NCBI RefSeq assembly: GCF_947387555.1
Contig: NZ_CANDNZ010000005.1
Location: 186,001-250,000, forward strand
Length of the DNA stretch: 64,000 nt
Source of the DNA: Thalassomonas sp. RHCl1
GTDB taxonomy: Bacteria; Pseudomonadota; Gammaproteobacteria; Enterobacterales; Alteromonadaceae
Direction of reading: 5' to 3'
The position numbers and the translations under genes were made by a program. Below, piece after piece: positions 33,522-40,227 of the stretch. Under the pieces are notes generated by a model. That model was not told the DNA's origin. It was given only the letters and a program-made list of their open reading frames with translations, and made no database searches. Numbering within the stretch: position 1 is the first letter of the stretch; each line of letters opens with the position of its first letter.

Positions 33522-34424
33522 TCACGCTAAACCCAGCTGGTATTTAATTTGTTGCGCTAAGCGCTCAACACTGGCATGGCCTTCATCAATCAATTCCTGT
33601 GCACGGTGATATTCCATCATGCCAAAATCCCCTAACTGGGGTTCAATCAAAATTTCCGGCGGCTCTCCCGCCAGCTTGGCCCGGGTCACCCTGGCCTGCA
33701 TAATTTCCAATGCCCCGGTGAAAGTTCCCAGCATACTCGGGGACTGGGGTTGTACTTTTTCCTCAGGATCCCGTTTGAGCCACTGATTAACCAGGGTTTT
33801 GCTTTTAGCAAAGAAATTATCGGTTTTTTCCTGGTTATGCTGATGCTCCCGGGTATGGCTTTCCCGCAAATGCGGCCGGTGATCCGAATTTAAATTGACC
33901 CCAATGATAAAATCCGCCCCCAGGTGGCGGCATAAGGACACCGGTACGGGATTGACCAAGGCACCGTCCACCAGCCAGCGATTTTGCCCGTGATGCCACA
34001 CCGAGGGAAATAATGCCGGGGTAGCGCAAGATGCCCTGACCGCTTCAATAACATCGCCATGGGTAAACCATACTTCCTTGCCGCTGTATAAGTCCGTGGC
34101 CACCACACCAAAGGGCTTTTCCAGCAGTTCAAACGATGGCATGGAAAACTCCTGCAGTTGTCTGAAAACTTTTTCACCATTGGCGATACCACCGCGGTTA
34201 AAACCGACCCCCATTAAACCGGCCACTTGCCATTCACTCAGGCTTTTCACCCAGGTTTTTAAGTTGCCAAGGTTATCATTGGCATATACTGCGCCAACAT
34301 AAGAGCCTACCGAACAACCGGCAATCACATCAGCACGAATGCCCATCCGCTCCAGGGCTTCAATCACGCCGATATGTGCCCATCCACGTGCAGAGCCGCT
34401 GCCCAGCGCCAAGCCTATTTTCAT
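33522..34424 (-). CDS. rssA: Patatin-like phospholipase, RssA-like
   Basis: A 300-residue cytoplasmic protein with the patatin set: oxyanion loop GSGSARGWAHIG (about residues 8-19), nucleophile elbow GCSVG (Ser about 43), and catalytic Asp in DGALVNPVP (about 154-162). The length and these motifs match the RssA group. The family hydrolyses acyl esters of phospholipids. The physiological role of RssA proteins is unclear. The insertion after residue 190 (His/Glu-rich, SDHRPHLRESHTREHQHN) is charged and probably a flexible loop. Confidence 0.87.
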   Translation of the reverse strand: MKIGLALGSGSARGWAHIGVIEALERMGIRADVIAGCSVGSYVGAVYANDNLGNLKTWVKSLSEWQVAGLMGVGFNRGGIANGEKVFRQLQEFSMPSFELLEKPFGVVATDLYSGKEVWFTHGDVIEAVRASCATPALFPSVWHHGQNRWLVDGALVNPVPVSLCRHLGADFIIGVNLNSDHRPHLRESHTREHQHNQEKTDNFFAKSKTLVNQWLKRDPEEKVQPQSPSMLGTFTGALEIMQARVTRAKLAGEPPEILIEPQLGDFGMMEYHRAQELIDEGHASVERLAQQIKYQLGLA

Positions 34425-34735
34425 AACATAACGCCCCTGTCATTTTTCATACCCTATGCTATTAATATTGTTAAATTTTATTAATAAATCAAACCTGTCG
34501 TTAAAAACCCGTCTCAGGCCTGTAGCCATCAAAAGCAAAGCTGAGCAGATGATATTGCTCACCCTTTATTCCCTGAGCGGCAAAATGTTGCTCAGTGGCG
34601 AAGATAATTTTCATCCGCAGCAATCAAGCTCCCAACCGATAAAATAATGCAAACGCAAACCATTTCCCGATAGCAGAGAAGAAAAAATCAAGGTAAAGTT
34701 AACAGTCCAAACATTTGTTATCATTGAGGAGTATT
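34425..34735. other. Intergenic region without a clear gene
   Basis: A 311-bp divergent gap between the patatin-like gene and an acetyltransferase gene. A 63-codon open frame (34456-34647) has no ribosome site and no recognisable product. No strong hairpin or operator was seen; it presumably holds the two promoters. Confidence 0.5.
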
Positions 34736-35230
34736 ATGATAACGGTCCGTCAATTTACCAAAAACGATTTCCCTGCCGTACAAGAGATATACCGACAAGG
34801 TATCAATAGCGGCAATGCCACCTTTGAAACCCGGGTAAAATCCTGGCAGCAATGGCATCAGGCGATGCTGGAGCCTTGCCGCTTAGTAGCGGAAAAAGAC
34901 GGAAACATTCTTGGCTGGGCCTCCCTTTCCCCTATTTCGGCCCGAGCCGTCTACAGCGGTGTTGCAGAAGTCAGCATTTATATTGCTGACAGCGCTCAAG
35001 GACAGGGCATAGGCCGGCAACTGATGTCACAGTTAATAACAATGTCAGAAGCGCATAATCTCTGGACGTTGCAGGCAGCCATTTTTCCGGAAAATAAAGC
35101 CAGCATTCACTTACACCAAAAACATGGTTTTAAAGTTTTAGGGGTAAGAAAGCACTTAGGGAAATTAAAAGGGGTCTGGCGCGATGTCGTGTTAATGGAA
35201 AGGCGCAGTACGCAAGTCGGCATAGACTGA
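34736..35230 (+). CDS. GNAT acetyltransferase, phosphinothricin N-acetyltransferase-like
   Basis: The start at ATG 34736 has GAGGAG six bases upstream. The 164-residue product matches the Pat/Bar/YncA group: ILGWASLSPISARAVYSGVA, SIYIADSAQGQGIGRQLMSQ (acetyl-CoA loop), WTLQAAIFPENKASIHLHQK and GVWRDVVLMERRS. Members acetylate small amines such as L-phosphinothricin or methionine derivatives. The actual substrate is unknown. A second GNAT gene follows 54 bp later on the same strand. Confidence 0.85.
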   Translation: MITVRQFTKNDFPAVQEIYRQGINSGNATFETRVKSWQQWHQAMLEPCRLVAEKDGNILGWASLSPISARAVYSGVAEVSIYIADSAQGQGIGRQLMSQLITMSEAHNLWTLQAAIFPENKASIHLHQKHGFKVLGVRKHLGKLKGVWRDVVLMERRSTQVGID

Positions 35231-35284
35231 ATATGCCCTTTCATATAGCAAAAGTTATAAAACAGTAAAAAATCGGGGATACCA

Positions 35285-35794
35285 TTGAACAAGTTTGAAC
35301 TGCACACACCAAGACTCAAAATCCGGGAGATATCAAACCAGGATCAGGATAACTTAACCCGGGTATTAGCCGATCCGCAAGTGATGTTATATTCCACCGT
35401 TGGCGTACATAACCGCGAACAAATCCAGGCCTATATCGAAAATTGCCAACAACAATACCAGGTACCGGGATATGGTACCCGTGCCATAGTTGATAAAGTA
35501 ACAAATGAGTTTATCGGTATTTGTGGTTTACACAAAGAAAATTTGGATGACCGGGCCCTCAGCCACCTTAACTACCGCCTGGCGGTTAAACACCAGGGAA
35601 AAGGTTATGCCAGCGAAGCCGTAAACGGCCTGCTGACCATGGCAAAAGACACCCTGAACCTTGATTGTGTATCGGCCCTGATTGAACCGGAAAATCGCGC
35701 TTCAGTGAATGTCGTGACCCGCCAGGGCTTTGCTTATCGCAACACGACCTCTTTTCGCGGCTTTAAAGTGGATGTTTACCAAATAGAGATTTAA
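35285..35794 (+). CDS. GNAT acetyltransferase, RimJ/RimL type
   Basis: A 169-residue protein: LHTPRLKIREISNQDQDNLT at the start, LNYRLAVKHQGKGYASEAVN with the acetyl-CoA-binding Gly-rich loop, and the closing IEPENRASVNVVTRQGFAYR, typical of ribosomal-protein acetyltransferases and their many relatives. The start codon appears to be TTG at 35285, with GGGGA five bases upstream; no ATG is near. Probably co-transcribed with the preceding GNAT gene. Confidence 0.8.
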   Translation: MNKFELHTPRLKIREISNQDQDNLTRVLADPQVMLYSTVGVHNREQIQAYIENCQQQYQVPGYGTRAIVDKVTNEFIGICGLHKENLDDRALSHLNYRLAVKHQGKGYASEAVNGLLTMAKDTLNLDCVSALIEPENRASVNVVTRQGFAYRNTTSFRGFKVDVYQIEI

Positions 35795-36064
35795 CCCAAG
35801 GTATTTCGGCGCCTGAATCACAATGATACCGCTTCAAAACACCGGCGATTTGAGCCGCTAAAACACAATAACCACCAAAAGCACCTGCCCGGGTAATTTT
35901 CACACTATAGCTGATGAAATACCGGGCAAACCTTCGCTGCAAGCCCCATTACACTGTGTGTAATACCATGTAATACCGTTTTTGAGTGAAACCCCCTAAC
36001 ATAGCCTTGTTGAATTAAATTGATGCAAATGGATTTTCTTCATAATAAAAATCGGGGAAATAAC

Positions 36065-36349
36065 ATGGTTTCCATTAACAAAAACAAGGGTAGTAGGGTG
36101 TATTTCGAAATATTGAACAAGACACAGCAGCAAATGTCTCAAATTGAAAAAGCAATGGCGGGTGAATATAAAAACGCCGATTTTATGCTGGAAATCACCG
36201 AATCAGATAGCCCGTTTTCCCCCATGGAAACTGAAAATACAGATACAGACAGCCAGATCTTAGCTGACAGTGAAGATAGCTGCCACTCACTCGATCAAGT
36301 GTTTAATGCCGTACTGATGAAGCGCCTGGCAAGCTTGAAAAACAAATAA
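36065..36349 (+). CDS. Small acidic protein, unknown function
   Basis: A 94-residue protein; ATG 36065 (MVSINKNKGSRVYF) is preferred since GGGGA precedes it, although the frame opens at 36020. The middle is rich in Asp, Glu, Ser and Thr (about residues 47-75) and probably disordered; both ends look helical. No family was recognised. It has its own strong terminator, supporting a real short transcription unit. Confidence 0.6.
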   Translation: MVSINKNKGSRVYFEILNKTQQQMSQIEKAMAGEYKNADFMLEITESDSPFSPMETENTDTDSQILADSEDSCHSLDQVFNAVLMKRLASLKNK

Positions 36350-36373
36350 GCCAAAAACAGGTAAACCGGTCAG

Positions 36374-36414
36374 AAAAAACCGATAAACAGCAGACACTGT
36401 TTATCGGTTTTTTT
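36374..36414 (+). terminator. Rho-independent terminator after the small acidic protein
   Basis: AAAACCGATAAACAG (ending 36390), a 6-nt loop and CTGTTTATCGGTTTT (from 36397) give a 15-bp stem that runs into a T-tract ending at 36414. This is one of the clearest terminators in the window. Confidence 0.85.
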
Positions 36415-36461
36415 GTTAGCAATAAAATTTTTTTCTTTATTTATTGTGATGTTACTTGGCC

Positions 36462-36503
36462 TTGATTCAGATCAAAAAAAATCGTCAGTCACTGGCTTAG
36501 AAT
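36462..36503 (+). promoter_or_regulatory. Consensus FNR/ANR box with a class II promoter
   Basis: TTGATTCAGATCAA (36462-36475) is an exact match to the FNR consensus TTGAT-N4-ATCAA. A -10-like TAGAAT lies at 36498-36503, about 32 bp from the box centre. That is the spacing of class II FNR-activated promoters (box centred at -41.5), which puts transcription start near 36510. No protein gene with a normal leader follows; a hairpin with a T-tract comes 100-160 bp later. Confidence 0.7.
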
Positions 36504-36509
36504 AACTTC

Positions 36510-36675
36510 ATGGCATTAACCTCAACTCGTGCCATTTTCATATTACAGGAAGGAAATGATCAGCAGTTTTGGACACACAAATTGATCTATTTCGTATTGC
36601 CTATAAAAGAAAGATCAAACGGAAAAGCATTGCTGGATACTGGCTTTGAAGTTATTTTTGATCTTTCTTTTTTTT
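36510..36675 (+). ncRNA. Putative FNR-activated small RNA
   Basis: The transcript predicted from the FNR-type promoter runs from about 36510 to a perfect 15-bp inverted repeat (AAAAGAAAGATCAAA at 36605-36619, complement at 36657-36671) ending in a run of T residues, about 165 nt in all. An overlapping 63-codon frame starts exactly at the predicted transcript 5' end and reads through the terminator, which argues against a protein. A short MISSFGHTN frame with GGAAGG just upstream also exists. The layout recalls FnrS of enteric bacteria, without sequence resemblance. The hairpin may also terminate the minus-strand gene beyond. Confidence 0.5.
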
Positions 36676-36713
36676 ATTCTCCCTTTCCTGCTTTAGCTTA
36701 ATGTACTTGCTTC

Positions 36714-37223
36714 TCACCTGGCATTAGCCGGTAATTCACTAAAATTGGACAATAAAAACAAAGCTGAACTGTCTTTAACGCAACAGTTGATAAATTGCGG
36801 CTGATAATCCGATTCAGCAACATAACCCACCATATCAAAGTCGGGTTGATCCATCTGGTTAATGATGTCTTCCGGTACTGCCAGCCGGGTGGCGAGCATC
36901 ATGCGGTAACTATACCTTTGATGATATATTTCCTTAAGAAAGAACATATCATAGCTTATCCCTTCCCCTTCCAAGCGACTTGGGGTAAGAATAAATTCGG
37001 CGATGGCAATCGCCACTAAAGTAAATTTGGTTTTTCTGTCGTTATTCGGACTCAGCTTGATCACCGGATTTTTATCTTCATCACTGATATAGATCCGGCA
37101 TAAATCCGTCATCTGACGGTCCAGTTCAATCTTGATATTAAAGAACTCGGTAATTTCCTTTAAATTGACATTACCATCATGGGTGCTTTCTTTGATTAAT
37201 TTTTCAAGAACCGACGGGATCAT
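36714..37223 (-). CDS. IrrE/ImmA-like protein lacking the HExxH zinc motif
   Basis: A 169-residue protein with GGAG upstream of the ATG. The layout of ImmA/IrrE metallopeptidases is visible: an N-terminal helical part, NPVIKLSPNNDRKTKFTLVA where the family has N...R.RFTLAHE, and later SYRMMLATRLAVPEDIINQM resembling the A..LLMP block. The HExxH zinc site reads AIAIAEF, so no protease activity is expected. No XRE partner is adjacent. It may be a regulatory or immunity-like derivative. The family call is tentative. Confidence 0.55.
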   Translation of the reverse strand: MIPSVLEKLIKESTHDGNVNLKEITEFFNIKIELDRQMTDLCRIYISDEDKNPVIKLSPNNDRKTKFTLVAIAIAEFILTPSRLEGEGISYDMFFLKEIYHQRYSYRMMLATRLAVPEDIINQMDQPDFDMVGYVAESDYQPQFINCCVKDSSALFLLSNFSELPANAR

Positions 37224-37462
37224 CTATGCTCTCCGCTAAAGCTAAACTGTATCCTTTGCTGTAATTTTAGCAGAACTGAGCTATTCGCTGATTTTATTAA
37301 CAGAAAGTTACCCTTGTCAGTGAAGCAATAGATAAATCATCATATTGAACTAGGATAAAAGAGTTGCCCCGAAAAACGGCATACAGGCTGCCAACCTGGA
37401 TATTGAAGCCGTCAGCAACAGGTGTCTTCGCCACTTTTTATGCTGATATCAAGGAGAGAAAA

Positions 37463-38317
37463 ATGAAACCGGGATTTATGATAGGTTATCTAGAAAGCTG
37501 GGGAAATATCACTTTTACCGAAGCCGCCGCACAAGGTTACGATACGCTGATCATGGCGTTTGGCAGTATCGACGGAGCCAATATCGGCATTTATAACGGC
37601 GTATTTAATCCCTCCCCTACCCCGGCTGAGCTTATTACCGATATCAAAAACGCCAAAGCCTGCGGAGCCAAAAACCTGCTGTTTTCCGTTGGCGGCAAGA
37701 ATAACAGCTACACCCCCGGAAATACTCCTGCGGGCGATATTGCCCGGTCACTGGTCAATTTTCTTAGAAGATACGGTTTTACCGGTGTTGATTTTGATCT
37801 GGAAGTTAACTGCGACCCCAATTACCTTTGCCTACTGTGCCGGGAAATTAAAAAGCGCGATAGCAGCTTAATGCTTACCGCAGCACCGCAAATTAATCAG
37901 ACGGAGCAAGGAGGCGATCTGTTTCTGGTTGCCGGTGGTAATCACAGAGTGTATGACTTGGCCATCAAAAGCCGCCTGTTTGACCGCTTGTTGATCCAGG
38001 CATATAACAACCCCTGGCCGGAAATATCCGGATACAATGAAACCGAACTGGGCTTTATCCAGGCGGCCTTTAAAAACCTGAAACGCACCATCCCCAAAGA
38101 AACCTTAATCGCCATCGGCCAGCCCGCCTGCATTAAAGGCGCCGGTACCAGCATCTTCAACGGCCCTAATGCCGGAGATAATATCTATCAGGGGATCAGT
38201 AAGCAATATCAAATGATCTGTGATGATCCGCAGTTTGGCGGCATTATGGAATGGAGCATCAACTGGGATAAGGCAGCGGGTTACCCTTTTATCGATGCGG
38301 TAAGAAATATCAATTAA
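37463..38317 (+). CDS. Glycoside hydrolase family 18 (chitinase-like) protein
   Basis: The start at ATG 37463 (MKPGFMIGYLESWGN) has AAGGAG six bases upstream; the upstream frame to 37364 is unlikely. The 284-residue TIM-barrel enzyme shows the GH18 hallmarks: NLLFSVGGKNN (the SxGG strand), FTGVDFDLEV with the catalytic Glu of DxDxE, LLIQAYNNPW and a final GGIMEWSINWDKAAG. No signal peptide and no chitin-binding domain are seen, unusual for a chitinase acting on external chitin. It may act on chito-oligosaccharides inside the cell or leave by another route. Confidence 0.85.
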   Translation: MKPGFMIGYLESWGNITFTEAAAQGYDTLIMAFGSIDGANIGIYNGVFNPSPTPAELITDIKNAKACGAKNLLFSVGGKNNSYTPGNTPAGDIARSLVNFLRRYGFTGVDFDLEVNCDPNYLCLLCREIKKRDSSLMLTAAPQINQTEQGGDLFLVAGGNHRVYDLAIKSRLFDRLLIQAYNNPWPEISGYNETELGFIQAAFKNLKRTIPKETLIAIGQPACIKGAGTSIFNGPNAGDNIYQGISKQYQMICDDPQFGGIMEWSINWDKAAGYPFIDAVRNIN

Positions 38318-38399
38318 GGACGATAAGTTATTAAGACAAGGCAAACTCAGGTGTTAACAGCCCGGTTTGCCCTGTCGGCACTAAGCCAGGTAAAAGCGG

Positions 38400-39224
38400 T
38401 TAAACCTTCTGTTTGAGCAAGGCCTTTATTTCAGCCAGCTCCTGTTCCAGTTTATCTATTTGCGCCCTGCTTGCCGGCTCTCCCCCTTCCGGGGTTTCGC
38501 CATGGGCCTGGGCACGGAAGTTTTCATGCTCCTGTCCCATCACTTCCAGTACAGTACCTACCATCATATTCAGGAAAATAAAGGCGGTGAGGAAGATAAA
38601 ACTCAGGTAGTAAATCCAGCTCATAGGGTGGACCGCCATGGTTTCATACATAACATCGGTCCAGTCTTCAAAGGTTGCCACCCTAAATAAGGTCAGCATG
38701 GAGATGGAAAGATCTCCCCATAGCACCTCATTAATCTGATTAAACAAAATGCTGCCGATGGCGGCATAAATATAGAAGATCACAAACATTAATAACCCGA
38801 TATAACCCATGCGCGGGATGGCTTTAAGTAAAGCATTTATCAGGATACGCAGTTCCGGCACCATAGACACCAGACGTAACACCCGAAACACCCTTAACAG
38901 GCGCGCCAGCAACACGCCCGAGCCGCCTGTGGGAATAAGGCTACCAATAACAATCACGGTATCAAAAATATTCCAGCCGCTTTTGAAAAACTTCTTTTTC
39001 TCGGGAAACGCCAGATAGCGGATCACTATCTCGATAACAAAAAACACCGTCACCCCAACATCCAGTATGGATAACAGGGCAAATACCTGCGGGGGTAAGT
39101 CATGGGTCTTGGCACCGATTAACAGCGCAGATAAAATAATGACGGCAATCACTATGCCTTGAAAAATATTACTCGAATCCAGTTTTTTAAGACTGCGTTG
39201 TATACGAAAAACTTGTGAATTCAT
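38400..39224 (-). CDS. Voltage-gated cation channel (single-domain VIC family)
   Basis: A 274-residue protein with six membrane helices. The S4-like segment has Arg every third residue (LLARLLRVFRVLRLVSMVPE, about residues 103-122). The pore loop carries the selectivity filter TFEDWTD (about 181-187), instead of the TLESWS-like filter of NaChBac sodium channels. The additional acidic residues suggest calcium or mixed selectivity. After S6 comes a C-terminal coiled coil (RAQIDKLEQELAEIKALLKQ) that would hold the tetramer. It stands alone, with no partner gene evident. Confidence 0.87.
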   Translation of the reverse strand: MNSQVFRIQRSLKKLDSSNIFQGIVIAVIILSALLIGAKTHDLPPQVFALLSILDVGVTVFFVIEIVIRYLAFPEKKKFFKSGWNIFDTVIVIGSLIPTGGSGVLLARLLRVFRVLRLVSMVPELRILINALLKAIPRMGYIGLLMFVIFYIYAAIGSILFNQINEVLWGDLSISMLTLFRVATFEDWTDVMYETMAVHPMSWIYYLSFIFLTAFIFLNMMVGTVLEVMGQEHENFRAQAHGETPEGGEPASRAQIDKLEQELAEIKALLKQKV

Positions 39225-39300
39225 CTCTTACTCGGGATCTCTCTTTCGGTAAATGGGTTAATCTGTAGATGGTTGTTATGGCAGTGGGCAAAACCCGGGG

Positions 39301-39945
39301 TTAACGCACACCTTCCCCGACATAAGGGTTATGGATGCGCTCTTCACCGAAGGTGCCCATAGGGCCATGTCCGGGAATAAAGCGAACATCATCCCCCAGC
39401 GGAAACAGGTTTTCTTTTATGGATTTGATCAGGGTTGCGCTATCGCCACGGGGAAAATCGGTACGTCCGACAGAGCCGCGAAATAAAACATCCCCGACCT
39501 GGGCCAGTTTTGAGGGACGGTGGAAAAAGACCACATGCCCGGGCGTATGTCCGGGGCAAAAGTACACTTCCAGTTCGATATTGCCAAAGTGCACTTTATC
39601 CCCCTGCTCGAGCCAGCGATCCGTTTGAAAAGCTTCGGCGTGGCTAAAGCCAAAGCGCTCTTTTTGCTCGGGAATAAGGTCTATCCAGAACTGATCTTCG
39701 CTGTGGGGCCCCTCAATTTTGACACCAAAATGATCAACCATGGCCTGGGTCGCCCCGGCATGGTCAATGTGGGCATGGGTCAGCAACACTTTAGCTAAGG
39801 TCAGTTTTTTTTCACCGATGAAGGCGATTAATTTTTCGATATCACCGCCGGGATCAACTACCGCTGCCTGCATGGTTTCATCACACCAGAAAATGGTGCA
39901 ATTTTGCTGGAACGGCGTCACCGGGATTATTTGATATTGCAGCAT
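39301..39945 (-). CDS. gloC: Metallo-beta-lactamase-fold hydrolase, GloC/YcbL-like glyoxalase II
   Basis: A 214-residue protein with a complete metal site: THAHIDHAG (HxHxDH), CPGHTPGHVVFF, a bridging Asp in QVGDVLFRGSVGRTDFPRGD and the final IPGHGPMG. Length and the GRTDFPRGD block match YcbL-type (GloC) hydrolases, which cleave S-D-lactoylglutathione in methylglyoxal detoxification. Unlike the exported MBL protein at 9374-10345, all ligands are intact and there is no signal peptide. Confidence 0.87.
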   Translation of the reverse strand: MLQYQIIPVTPFQQNCTIFWCDETMQAAVVDPGGDIEKLIAFIGEKKLTLAKVLLTHAHIDHAGATQAMVDHFGVKIEGPHSEDQFWIDLIPEQKERFGFSHAEAFQTDRWLEQGDKVHFGNIELEVYFCPGHTPGHVVFFHRPSKLAQVGDVLFRGSVGRTDFPRGDSATLIKSIKENLFPLGDDVRFIPGHGPMGTFGEERIHNPYVGEGVR

Positions 39946-40141
39946 AAGGAGCCCCTTTAAAAAAAGAGCCAGTATAAATAAATATCAGGGTAAGCGAAAG
40001 CATCTTACTGCCGGATATGATTGCAAATATCAAGAAGCATAAGCTTTAAAGGAGCTGATAGGCTAAGTTATTGCCTGCAGGTTTCAAAGATAAGTAAATG
40101 GCTTTAACAATTAGAGGATGAAAGAATAAAAGTCATTGGAT

Positions 40142-40172
40142 AAAAAAATGCCCGGGCTTTGCCCGGGCATTT
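40142..40172 (-). terminator. Rho-independent terminator of the 957-residue TonB receptor gene
   Basis: AAATGCCCGGGC (40146-40157), loop TTT and GCCCGGGCATTT (40161-40172) form a perfect 12-bp stem. Read leftwards it runs into a T-tract (A-run at 40142-40148 on the given strand). No other feature was seen in the 282-bp gap 39946-40227. Confidence 0.85.
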
Positions 40173-40227
40173 CATTACTTGTTTATCTCTAATTTCTTAT
40201 TAACTTATTGCTAAGTTAACGCTCAAA

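Noticed and set aside
34456-34647. 63-codon frame upstream of the acetyltransferase gene
   Set aside because: No ribosome site, atypical composition, lies in a divergent promoter gap.
36510-36701. 63-codon frame downstream of the FNR box
   Set aside because: It would be leaderless, reads through a strong terminator and shows no recognisable domain; a non-coding transcript fits better.
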